64,000 nucleotides of DNA from Tepiditoga spiralis (GTDB taxonomy: Bacteria; Thermotogota; Thermotogae; Petrotogales; Petrotogaceae): positions 2,126,501 to 2,190,500 of the forward strand of contig NZ_AP018712.1 of NCBI RefSeq assembly GCF_014701195.1, written 5' to 3'. A program made the translations under genes and the position numbers. Each line of letters begins with the position of its first letter. Within the stretch, counting starts at the first letter, position 1. Under the pieces are notes generated by a model. It made no database searches. It was given only the letters and a program-made list of their open reading frames with translations, and was not told where the DNA came from. Of the stretch, positions 10,231-18,211 are shown one piece after another.

Positions 10231-11322
10231 TTAATCCTCCAAATATTTTTGAATTATTCCTGAACCCAAAACAATGCCATCTTCATCATAAAAGGTAGCA
10301 AATTGACCAGGTGTTATAGCAAAAACAGGTTCTTCAAATATAACTTTAAGTTCATTTTTATTTATTTTTATTACTTTTACTTTTTTCTCTTCATTCCTTT
10401 TTCTTATTTTGCATAAAACGTTTTTATCTTCAATTTCAACAAACATATTTAATTTATTTACTATCATTTGCGTAAAATATAATTTTTCTTTAGGTGCAAC
10501 CGTTACTTCGTTTTTTTCAGAGTTTAATTTATAAACATATAGCTTACTTGAAGCATTCTTAAAATATTTTATTCCAGTTCTTTGACCAATAGTATAATTA
10601 GTATATCCACTGTGTGTTCCTATTACTTCGCCATTTAAGTTTAACACATTTCCTTCTTTTATTTTTAAACCAGCATCTTTTAAGTATCTAACATAATTAT
10701 TGTCTGGTATAAAACAAAGTTCTTGACTATCTGGTTTTTTGGCAACTGTTAAACCCAAATTTAAAGCTATTTTTCGTATTTCTTCTTTTTTTAATTTTCC
10801 AAGTGGAAAGTACATTTTATCTAAATATTCTTTTTTTACCATAGATAAAAAATATGATTGATCTTTATATTCATCAATCCCTTTTTTTATTACGTAAGTA
10901 TTGTGTTTTTCTGAAAATTCAGAAATTACATAATGACCACTTACTACAATATCAGCATTTAACTCTTTCATAATATCAAAAGCTTTCCCAAATTTAAAGT
11001 ATCTATTACACAACATACAGGGATTTGGAGTTTTACCTTTTGAATATTCTTCAATAAAATACTTTATGATTTTTTCTTTAAACTCTTCTTTTATTGAAAT
11101 AACTTTAAAATCATCAAGTCCTATATCATTTGATACTTTTAAAGCATCATTTGTATCAGAAGGACTACAACAAACTTTTTTCTTTTCTGGTATTAATGAA
11201 AAGATTATATCTTCTACAGTTTTAAAATGTATACCTATAATTTCATATCCTTCTTTTTTTAATAAGTATGCAGCAACGGAGCTATCAACACCGCCACTCA
11301 TCAACATTATTGCTTTTGGCAA
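10231..11322 (-). CDS. mnmA: tRNA-specific 2-thiouridylase
   Basis: A 363-residue enzyme that thiolates U34 of tRNA-Lys, -Glu and -Gln. It has the PP-loop MSGGVDSSVAAYLL, the first catalytic Cys in NPCMLCN, the second in QELCFIPD, and the C-terminal beta-barrel. I choose a TTG start at 11322 because GGAGG lies eight bases upstream and the protein then begins PKAIMLMSGG as in the family; the in-frame ATG at 11337 contains that Shine-Dalgarno. The gene overlaps the 3' end of the Rrf2 regulator by 38 bases, suggesting coupling of sulfur transfer to Fe-S or cysteine status. Confidence 0.95.
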   Translation of the reverse strand: MPKAIMLMSGGVDSSVAAYLLKKEGYEIIGIHFKTVEDIIFSLIPEKKKVCCSPSDTNDALKVSNDIGLDDFKVISIKEEFKEKIIKYFIEEYSKGKTPNPCMLCNRYFKFGKAFDIMKELNADIVVSGHYVISEFSEKHNTYVIKKGIDEYKDQSYFLSMVKKEYLDKMYFPLGKLKKEEIRKIALNLGLTVAKKPDSQELCFIPDNNYVRYLKDAGLKIKEGNVLNLNGEVIGTHSGYTNYTIGQRTGIKYFKNASSKLYVYKLNSEKNEVTVAPKEKLYFTQMIVNKLNMFVEIEDKNVLCKIRKRNEEKKVKVIKINKNELKVIFEEPVFAITPGQFATFYDEDGIVLGSGIIQKYLED

Positions 11323-11752
11323 TGTCAGTACCTCCATTTATCATTTTTTGTCCATGATCTATTATATCTTGAAGTGTTATTTTACTAAGTTCCATCATCA
11401 TTGTGTTGTATGCCCTTTTCCAAACAAATTCAACAGCACACTTAACTTCCATAGAGCATTCTCCTCCAACACACTTATAAGATTGCAATGGTTTATCTAA
11501 AATATTTACTATTTCACTTATTTTTAATTCAGATGGTTTTTTTAAAAGCACGTATCCACCATATCTTCCTCTTATTGAAAGAAGTATTCCCGCATCTCTG
11601 AGTTCACTAAATATTTTTTCTAAAAAATCTCTTGGTATTTCTTGATTTTTAGAAAGTTCAGCTATTGATACTTTTTTTTTCCCTTTTTTATTTAAAATTG
11701 AGAGTTCATACAAAGCTCTTAACGCATAGCTACTTTTAACTGTTAAACTCAT
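11285..11752 (-). CDS. Rrf2-family transcriptional regulator with Fe-S-type cysteines
   Basis: A 155-residue winged-helix regulator of the IscR/CymR/NsrR family. The helix-turn-helix (about 5-70) includes SYALRALYEL and RGRYGGYVL. Three cysteines, Cys94, Cys99 and Cys105, have spacing like the cluster-binding site of IscR, so it may sense Fe-S or sulfur status. It sits 1 base after the lipoprotein gene and overlaps mnmA, so mnmA and coaD could be under its control. No iscS/iscU are adjacent. The C-terminal 45 residues include an extra segment not needed by the fold. Confidence 0.9.
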   Translation of the reverse strand: MSLTVKSSYALRALYELSILNKKGKKKVSIAELSKNQEIPRDFLEKIFSELRDAGILLSIRGRYGGYVLLKKPSELKISEIVNILDKPLQSYKCVGGECSMEVKCAVEFVWKRAYNTMMMELSKITLQDIIDHGQKMINGGTDIAKSNNVDEWRC

Positions 11753-11753
11753 G

Positions 11754-13508
11754 TTACCCCTCCTGTCCCACTATATATAGTGTTACATCTTTTTTTATAT
11801 CAGCATTTCTAACATCATTTATATATATATCAATTCTATTTCCTTTTATAGAACTTCCTATATCTTCTACAACAAAAAATCCAGAATTAGGCAATTTACT
11901 AAATTGTGGTATATAAACAACCGTACCAATTGGTAACTTTTTAGGATCAGCAGCTATAGTTTCAAAATTTTTTGGTATTTTTCCAGATTTTGTAACTCTA
12001 AATGTTGGAGAATATATATGTTTATCATCCCATTCAGTATAATAAGTAGCTTTATATTGTCCAGCTAACTTAAAAAATAATTTCAATGGATCTCTTGGCT
12101 CGCCTTCTTTCCATAATTCAATCATAACTAACTTATCTTTTTTTACAGATCCTAATGAATCTGTACTTCCAACCCATTTACCAATTTTTGTATACAAAAC
12201 ATACAAATTCGAAATAACACTAACTATTGAATTTCCGTGATCTATTTTAACATAATAAGTTCCTTTGGCATCTTTACCAGTTTCAATAATTTTACCTGGA
12301 AGTATAGGGTATATTCTTTCAGAACTTTTAGGTAATATACCTATTCCAGCTGTAATCCCACCAACTGTTCTTTCACCAAATTTAACAACTATTCTATCAT
12401 AATCAATTATTCTAGTTGTTTTTAAAGGCCATTTTATATATTTTTCTATATTTCCAACAGGTATTTTTATTCTTTGACCAACGCGTATACTACCAGCATT
12501 TTTAAGATTATTAGCAGATTTTAATATTTCTATTCCAGAATATCCAAGACCATAAGCATATGAAATTTCACTTAAAGTATCTCCAGATTTAACTATATAA
12601 TTTAACTCAGATTTATTTTGAAATAATTTCTGAATTTCACTATTTCCCATAGAAAATAAAGCTGTATTTATTTTCTTTTCAATTTCTTGAATTTGAGTGG
12701 TATATTTTTCATCTAAACTGTGAGCCGGATTAGATGAAACCATTTCAAATTCATTACTTAAATTTTTTATATTATCTTGTAATACATCAACTTTTTTAGT
12801 TAAAGTTTCTATTTTTTGTATTTCTTCCTTTTTATTTTCATAATATAATTTTGAAAATTCTTGTTCTGTTTTGAGTTCAACTACATCTTTTACATATTTA
12901 CTAAAATCCATTTTTGATATTTCAGAATTTATTTCATTAGAAATAAATTCTTTTAAATTTCCATTTTCCATTAAATATTTATCTGAATTTTTATAACTAC
13001 TTTCTAAATAACTAATCTTTTCGCTTAATTTGTTTAAATTATCTATTATTGATTCATTTTCCGAATAAATATTTTTAATTTTGTTAGTAATAGTTTCTAA
13101 ATTAACCTTTGTTGAATCTCCAGATAAAGAAGTAGCTATCTTATCTAAAGAATCTTCTAATTTTTTTACTCTTTCTTCTATATTATTTTTCGAATTATTG
13201 TTGACACTTTTACCATCATAAATAAAACCTTCCATTATTCTAAGCCTTTTATCCACAATATCAAAATTTTCTTTTAAACTATTTATATTCGTCTTTGTAT
13301 TATCATTATAATCAGAATTCTCTTCAACTTTTTTAGATATATAATTTACTTTATCTTCTAATATTTTTATTTTATCATTTAAATTCTTTAAGTTAGTATT
13401 TATTTCACTTAATTGATTTTCAGGAAGACTTGGATCTTTTTTTAAAGTAGTACATCCTGTAAAAATCAAAATAGTTATCAGTAAAATTAAAATATACGCC
13501 TTCTTCAC
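11754..13508 (-). CDS. Coiled-coil lipoprotein with LysM, degenerate M23-like and 3D domains
   Basis: A 584-residue envelope protein starting at GTG (overlaps the preceding gene by 4 bases). A lipoprotein signal peptide ends in the lipobox FTGC. Residues about 25-290 are charged coiled coil. LysM follows (YIVKSGDTLSEISYAYG, about 306-352), then a Gly-rich segment with KIDHGNSIV that recalls an M23 peptidase core without an obvious zinc site, and a C-terminal 3D-type double-psi barrel with FFVVEDIGSSIKGNRIDIY. This architecture suggests a peptidoglycan-binding lytic enzyme or envelope spacer. The C-terminal domain keeps Asp residues of the 3D family, so muralytic activity is plausible but unproven. 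Confidence 0.8.
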   Translation of the reverse strand: MKKAYILILLITILIFTGCTTLKKDPSLPENQLSEINTNLKNLNDKIKILEDKVNYISKKVEENSDYNDNTKTNINSLKENFDIVDKRLRIMEGFIYDGKSVNNNSKNNIEERVKKLEDSLDKIATSLSGDSTKVNLETITNKIKNIYSENESIIDNLNKLSEKISYLESSYKNSDKYLMENGNLKEFISNEINSEISKMDFSKYVKDVVELKTEQEFSKLYYENKKEEIQKIETLTKKVDVLQDNIKNLSNEFEMVSSNPAHSLDEKYTTQIQEIEKKINTALFSMGNSEIQKLFQNKSELNYIVKSGDTLSEISYAYGLGYSGIEILKSANNLKNAGSIRVGQRIKIPVGNIEKYIKWPLKTTRIIDYDRIVVKFGERTVGGITAGIGILPKSSERIYPILPGKIIETGKDAKGTYYVKIDHGNSIVSVISNLYVLYTKIGKWVGSTDSLGSVKKDKLVMIELWKEGEPRDPLKLFFKLAGQYKATYYTEWDDKHIYSPTFRVTKSGKIPKNFETIAADPKKLPIGTVVYIPQFSKLPNSGFFVVEDIGSSIKGNRIDIYINDVRNADIKKDVTLYIVGQEG

Positions 13509-14170
13509 TTAAGTTCCCCTCTCAATTCTTTAGAAGCTCTTATATAAGGGCTTCTTGCATTTTTATACTTACTATTTAGTCTATCCAAATATCTAGCAGC
13601 ATCATTTAAATTCCCAAATCTATAACTTATATATCCAGAATAAAATAAAGCAAAAATAGTATCATCATCTGTATATGCTTCTTCAAAATACATAGTTGAA
13701 ATTTTCAAAACATTATTTAATATTTTTAATTCTCTTCTTTCATCATCAATATCTCTATAATGCCAAGCTAATTTCAAAAGCAACTTTGCTACTTCAAATG
13801 GTTTTTTTAATATAGAGTATATTTCTGATCCCATTACTAACTGTTGTTTATAAAATTCAGGAGATTTATTTTCACTATTATCTATTTTAAATATATCTTC
13901 TTCTGTTATATTAGAAAGATACTTATTTATTAATTCAAATTTTTTTGGAGAAATATTATTTTTTATTTTATCTTTATCTTTTTCATTATAGGTAAATTTA
14001 CAGTTCGTACATGTTATAATAGAAAACATCAACGGATTATAATCTACATAATTAGGTTTTAAATCTTGATCATAAGATTTAACCTTTATAGCAGAAGACA
14101 TAATCTTTGCATACGTAAATTCAGTTTTGCAAATAGGACAAGTCGTAATTTCTTTATAAAAATTTGCCAT
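13505..14170 (-). CDS. DUF2225-family zinc-ribbon/TPR-like protein
   Basis: A 221-residue cytoplasmic protein. The N-terminus carries CPIC and a second CTNC pair (about 12-15 and 54-57), which should bind one zinc. The rest is helical with TPR-like repeats (LLKLAWHYRDI, FALFYSGYISYRFGNLNDAARYL). This matches the DUF2225 family, found in Firmicutes and Thermotogota and of unknown function. It lies 3 bases from ftsY and overlaps the lipoprotein by 4 bases. Confidence 0.82.
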   Translation of the reverse strand: MANFYKEITTCPICKTEFTYAKIMSSAIKVKSYDQDLKPNYVDYNPLMFSIITCTNCKFTYNEKDKDKIKNNISPKKFELINKYLSNITEEDIFKIDNSENKSPEFYKQQLVMGSEIYSILKKPFEVAKLLLKLAWHYRDIDDERRELKILNNVLKISTMYFEEAYTDDDTIFALFYSGYISYRFGNLNDAARYLDRLNSKYKNARSPYIRASKELRGELK

Positions 14171-14173
14171 ACT

Positions 14174-15079
14174 TTATTCCTCCAATCCAAGCAAAGCATC
14201 ACAATATTCATGTGGAACAAATGGTTGTAAATCATCTTCTTTTTCTCCAACTCCAATCATTCTTATTGGAATATTTAAATCATGATCTATAGCAAAAGCT
14301 ATACCTCCCTTTGCAGTTCCATCTAATTTTGTAATTACAATTCCTGTTATATCTACAGTTTCTTTAAATGCTTTTGCCTGTACTATACCATTTTGACCTG
14401 TTGTTCCATCTAAAATCAATAATGTTTCATCAATACCTTCAGGCAATTCTTTTTGTACAACTCTTTTTATTTTTTTTAACTCTTCCATAAGATTTGATTT
14501 ATTATGTAATCTACCTGCAGTATCTATTAAAACAACATCTTTTCCTTTTGCTTTTGCATGTTTAACTGCATCAAAAGCAACAGCTGCCGCATCAGATCCA
14601 TGTTCATGAGCTATTACTTCTGCGCCTATTTTTTCTCCCCAATGTTTTAATTGTTCAATAGCAGCTGCCCTAAATGTATCACCAGCAGCAAGAACTACAG
14701 ATTTTCCATTTTTTATATATTGATTTGCAAGTTTTGCAATTGTAGTTGTTTTACCATTTCCATTAACACCAACAACTAATATGACATATGGCTTTTTTGT
14801 TGGATTTAAGTTTATAGGTTCATTAGTCAAATTTTCTTCCATTATATCTCTCAAAAGTATCAAAGGATCTGAATCATCACTTTTTTTATAAAATTCTTTT
14901 AGTTCTTTTAAAATCTTTTGAGTAACTTCAACACCCATATCAGACATTACTAATATTTCCTCTAACTCCTCTAATGTTTCATCATCAAGTGTTTTCCCTG
15001 CAAAGATTGTTTTTATACTACCAAAAAAAGTATTTCTTGCTTTTTCAAGACCTTTTTTAAATTTATCAAAAATTCCCAT
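14174..15079 (-). CDS. ftsY: Signal recognition particle receptor FtsY
   Basis: A 301-residue SRP GTPase that docks ribosome-SRP complexes at the membrane. It has a short N domain without the long acidic A domain of E. coli FtsY, then G1 GVNGNGKTTT, the DTAGR motif, TKLDGTAKGG and the C-terminal GVGEKEDDLQPF. The start at 15079 (MGIFDKFKKGL) has GGAGGTG ten bases upstream; an earlier in-frame ATG has none. First gene of the six-gene minus-strand run down to coaD, read from an extended -10 promoter at 15115-15123. Confidence 0.97.
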   Translation of the reverse strand: MGIFDKFKKGLEKARNTFFGSIKTIFAGKTLDDETLEELEEILVMSDMGVEVTQKILKELKEFYKKSDDSDPLILLRDIMEENLTNEPINLNPTKKPYVILVVGVNGNGKTTTIAKLANQYIKNGKSVVLAAGDTFRAAAIEQLKHWGEKIGAEVIAHEHGSDAAAVAFDAVKHAKAKGKDVVLIDTAGRLHNKSNLMEELKKIKRVVQKELPEGIDETLLILDGTTGQNGIVQAKAFKETVDITGIVITKLDGTAKGGIAFAIDHDLNIPIRMIGVGEKEDDLQPFVPHEYCDALLGLEE

Positions 15080-15114
15080 AAAACAAATACACCTCCGATA
15101 ATTTACATAAAACA

Positions 15115-15123
15115 ATTATAACA
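15115..15123 (-). promoter_or_regulatory. Extended -10 promoter for the ftsY run
   Basis: TGT followed by TATAAT on the minus strand, 36 bases before the ftsY start; the -35 region (TTTTTA) is poor. The remaining bases between this and the divergent promoter at 15306 are A/T tracts in which I see no gene. Confidence 0.55.
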
Positions 15124-15305
15124 TTTTTTGTTTAAAATAAAAAGTTTTTTTATTTCAATTATTTTTCTAATTTTTTCTTAGTTTAAAGTATACAAGAAAT
15201 AAAAATAAATTCAAAAAAATATTAGTTTTAAAATTAAAAAAATTAAACACAAAATTATATTTTATAATATTTTATTTATTTTTTTAAAAATATTAAAGGT
15301 TTTAA

Positions 15306-15334
15306 TTGACAAATCTAAAAAAAAAGAGTATAAT
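15306..15334 (+). promoter_or_regulatory. Consensus sigma-70-type promoter for the DUF2089 operon
   Basis: TTGACA (15306-15311), 17-base spacer, TATAAT (15329-15334). Both boxes are perfect. The start codon of the first gene is 66 bases downstream, leaving an AT-rich leader. Confidence 0.9.
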
Positions 15335-15399
15335 TTTTTTAGATTTGAATTAATTTTAAAAATTTTTATAAAATTTTATAGAATATGGAGGCAAAAAAT

Positions 15400-15777
15400 A
15401 TGATAGAAAAAAAAAGATTATCTACCTGCCCAGCTTGTGGAGGAAGACTAAAAATCACAAGATATAAATGTGAAAGATGTGGAACAGAAATTTCAGGAGA
15501 TTTTAAATTAGAAGATTTTGCATCATTAACAAATGAACAAATGTTATTTTTAAAAATTTTTATAAAAAACAGAGGCAATTTATCAGAACTTCAAAAAGAA
15601 ATGAATATTTCTTATCCAACAGCAAAGGCAAGATTAGAGGATTTAGTAAGTGCTTTAGGTTATAGAAGAGAAGAAGATAATAGAATTAAAACATTTGAAA
15701 TACTCGAAAAAATTGAACGTGGAGAAATAACTCCAGAAGAAGCAAAAGAAATTTTAAAAAAAAATAAAAAAAGATAA
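15400..15777 (+). CDS. DUF2089-family zinc-ribbon/HTH regulator
   Basis: A 125-residue likely transcription factor. Residues 8-35 contain CPACGG and CERCG (one zinc ribbon); 45-90 form a helix-turn-helix (LSELQKEMNISYPTAKARLEDLV). The last 25 residues (LEKIERGEITPEEAKEIL) are a SHOCT-like helical hairpin. The start at 15400 has GGAGG eight bases upstream; the ATG at 15385 overlaps that site. First gene of a four-gene operon with a DUF4097 protein and two LiaF-like membrane proteins, so it probably controls this envelope operon. Confidence 0.82.
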   Translation: MIEKKRLSTCPACGGRLKITRYKCERCGTEISGDFKLEDFASLTNEQMLFLKIFIKNRGNLSELQKEMNISYPTAKARLEDLVSALGYRREEDNRIKTFEILEKIERGEITPEEAKEILKKNKKR

Positions 15778-15804
15778 CTTTAATTTTTATTAGGGGGGAA
15801 AAAA

Positions 15805-16737
15805 ATGGGAATAATAAACATGATACCACTTAAAAATTTAGAAATTGAAGCTCCAAAAATAAACTTAGATTTAAATGTAAAAAAAGGAGATTCGTTACAA
15901 TTAGAATTTGATGATGATAATGAATTAAATATTGAAAATTATAGTAATTCAGATACAAATATAATAAAGTTTCAAAATAAAAAAGAAGATTTTTTTACTA
16001 ACTTTTTAGGTTCTTTTATTTCTGGAAAAAATATTGATTGTGTATTAACTATACCACCAGAAGTTAAATCAATAAGTATTAAATCAACAAATGGTGATGT
16101 TTATATGAGTGATTTAAATATTGATTACTTATATACTAAACTTACAACAGGTGATATAGAAATAAAAGATTGTTCAATAGATGTTTTAGAACAAAAAATA
16201 ATAACTGGTGATTTATCAATAAAAAATACAAAAATTTTAGATTTCATTTCAAAAGTAACCACTGGTGATGTTTCAATAAAAAATTCAGATTTAAATAGAA
16301 TAGAAGTTTCATTAATAACAGGTGATATACATTTAGATTCATTATCCGAAAACTTTAATAAAAGTACTTTAAAAGTAATAACCGGTGATGCGGAGTTATA
16401 CATTAAAGGTACTGACCCTGTATACTTAGAAAAAAAATTAACTCCTTATTCAGCTTCACTAAAAACAAATATCCCAACAATTAATGGATATGGAAATAAT
16501 AGAAATTTAGAAATAAAAGCAACAGCTTCTACAGTAAGATTAATTGGGAAAAAAAGCAATGATACTAAAATAAATTTAGGAAAAAATGATACAGAAATAA
16601 TGAGCGAAGAAGAAAAAAAGATAATTGATCTTTTAAAACAAGGAAAAATATCAAGAGAATTTGCATTAGAATTATTAATTGAACTTGGATACGATTCTAA
16701 TTCAGGTGAAACCTTTTTAAAAAAAAGAGATATTTAA
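15805..16737 (+). CDS. DUF4097 beta-helix (YvlB/LiaX-like) protein
   Basis: A 310-residue protein with at least six near-regular rungs carrying a T-G-D motif (TTGDIEIKD, ITGDLSIKN, TTGDVSIKN, ITGDIHLD, ITGDAELYI), typical of DUF4097 adhesin-like right-handed helices. The last 40 residues (SEEEKKIIDLLKQGKIS, then REFALELLIELGY) form the SHOCT-like hairpin also seen at the end of the upstream regulator; in YvlB/LiaX this module is usually N-terminal. There is no signal peptide, so it is cytosolic or uses another route. GGGGGG precedes the start. Likely envelope-stress sensor or effector; function inferred from context. Confidence 0.8.
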   Translation: MGIINMIPLKNLEIEAPKINLDLNVKKGDSLQLEFDDDNELNIENYSNSDTNIIKFQNKKEDFFTNFLGSFISGKNIDCVLTIPPEVKSISIKSTNGDVYMSDLNIDYLYTKLTTGDIEIKDCSIDVLEQKIITGDLSIKNTKILDFISKVTTGDVSIKNSDLNRIEVSLITGDIHLDSLSENFNKSTLKVITGDAELYIKGTDPVYLEKKLTPYSASLKTNIPTINGYGNNRNLEIKATASTVRLIGKKSNDTKINLGKNDTEIMSEEEKKIIDLLKQGKISREFALELLIELGYDSNSGETFLKKRDI

Positions 16738-16749
16738 AGGAGGTTCTTT

Positions 16750-17247
16750 ATGAAAAGTTTTTCTATAACTTTAATGATATTAGGAATTTTATTATTAATG
16801 ATAGTTTTTTCTGGATATTCAATGAATATATGGAGTATATTTGAATTTATATTGGGAATTTTATTAATTTCAACTTCTTTTTTTCACAAAAATTCAAACT
16901 TTCATTTAATATATAAAGATAAAATAGTAAGAGATAAAAATATGATAAAAAATACTTTAGAAGAAGCTGAAGAAGAAATAAGTTCTGAAAATGAAATGCC
17001 TGAATTTGCAAAAAAAATAGCTACAAAAACTATTGGTGTAGTAAAAGATCATTTATTACCAAATGAAAAAAAGAGAATTTTAAAGTATTTAATTTTTGGG
17101 TTTTTATCTGGAACAATATTAATATTAGATTCATTTAGTTTATTCGGACTAAATTTTAATTTTTGGCAAATAATATTAGTTATTTTTTCTTCATATTTAA
17201 TAGGGCTTGGAATTTCAAACATTATATTTGGCGGTGAAAAAAAATGA
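16750..17247 (+). CDS. Membrane protein with LiaF-like transmembrane segments
   Basis: A 165-residue protein: two helices near the N-terminus (about 5-45), a charged cytoplasmic loop (46-108) and two C-terminal helices containing NFWQIILVIFSSYLIG. That last segment is repeated almost exactly in the next protein. AAAGGAGG precedes the ATG. It overlaps the following gene by 4 bases. No catalytic motif. Best reading: a LiaF/DUF5668-type membrane component of the operon. Confidence 0.7.
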   Translation: MKSFSITLMILGILLLMIVFSGYSMNIWSIFEFILGILLISTSFFHKNSNFHLIYKDKIVRDKNMIKNTLEEAEEEISSENEMPEFAKKIATKTIGVVKDHLLPNEKKRILKYLIFGFLSGTILILDSFSLFGLNFNFWQIILVIFSSYLIGLGISNIIFGGEKK

Positions 17248-18182
17248 GAAATGGATTAATAAGCATTCTTATTGGAATATTAATATTGTTAAATATTGTA
17301 TTTAAAATAGAATTGGGATTAAACAGTACTCTTTTAATAATATTCTCTTTAATATTTTTAATAGATGGATTAAACTTTAAAAAAATGAAAGGTGAAAGAT
17401 TCGGAAGTCTTATTTTTGGTATTTTTTTAATTTTAGAAGCATTTAAAATAATTCCAATTTTATCTTTTTGGCAAATAATATTAGTTTTAATAGCTTCATA
17501 TATGATAGGACATGGCTTATATTCAGCTTTTTATAGTGGAACATTTTTATTTTCAACAAAAAATGATATGCCAAAAGAATTTAAAATCCCTTACAATAAA
17601 TTAGACAAAGAAATAAGTTTAAATATAGATGCAGATTGGACAAAAATAAATCTAAATAGCAATAATATTGAACATGCATTAATTGCAAAATATATATCAA
17701 ATAGTAAAATATACAATATGTCATTAAATAATGACGAGAATATAATAACATTTAAAAATAAAATAAACGTAACATCTCCTAAAATTCCAGAAAGAGCTAA
17801 AGTAAGACTACAGTTAAATAAAAATATACTTTATCATTTAAATAGCGATTTAAATGTTGCTGATGTATTTTATGATTTTCGTGAAACTAATATAAAAGAT
17901 ACATATATTTCTGCAACTGCCTCAAAAATAGTTATTATACCAATAGATAAATCAGATTCAACAATGGATATAAATCTTGAAATTTCTTCTTTAACAATAA
18001 AATTACCAAGAAACATCGGATTAATTTTAACTCATTCTGGAGATTTAAATTTTAAAACATTTGAAGGATTAATCAAAACAGAAAGTGGTTCTTATATTTC
18101 ATCTAATTATGATAATTCTGAATACATATGTCATTTAACAATATCTTCTGATGTCTCAAAGTTAAACGTAGTTATTATATAA
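17244..18182 (+). CDS. LiaF-like membrane protein with C-terminal beta domain
   Basis: A 312-residue protein with four membrane helices in the first 100 residues, including SFWQIILVLIASYMIG, followed by about 200 residues of beta-strand-rich sequence ending in NVVII. This resembles LiaF/VraT-type proteins, in which a small membrane domain carries a DUF4097/LiaF-C beta domain and modulates a stress response. It is last in the operon and ends at a strong terminator. Family assignment is by architecture. Confidence 0.7.
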   Translation: MRNGLISILIGILILLNIVFKIELGLNSTLLIIFSLIFLIDGLNFKKMKGERFGSLIFGIFLILEAFKIIPILSFWQIILVLIASYMIGHGLYSAFYSGTFLFSTKNDMPKEFKIPYNKLDKEISLNIDADWTKINLNSNNIEHALIAKYISNSKIYNMSLNNDENIITFKNKINVTSPKIPERAKVRLQLNKNILYHLNSDLNVADVFYDFRETNIKDTYISATASKIVIIPIDKSDSTMDINLEISSLTIKLPRNIGLILTHSGDLNFKTFEGLIKTESGSYISSNYDNSEYICHLTISSDVSKLNVVII

Positions 18183-18211
18183 AAAAATGCGAACAATGTT
18201 CGCATTTTTTT
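18181..18211. terminator. Bidirectional terminator
   Basis: ATGCGAACA (18187-18195) and TGTTCGCAT (18197-18205) form a near-perfect hairpin flanked by A7 and T runs. It ends both the DUF2089 operon and the convergent amidohydrolase-like gene. Confidence 0.9.

Noticed and set aside
11066-11500. Plus-strand frame of 144 codons opposite mnmA and the Rrf2 gene
   Set aside because: Both minus-strand genes have full motifs and good start sites; the frame has none.
15404-15414. A9 run at the start of the DUF2089 gene as a programmed slippage site
   Set aside because: No stop closely follows in the other frames and no domain boundary lies there; such runs are expected in AT-rich DNA.
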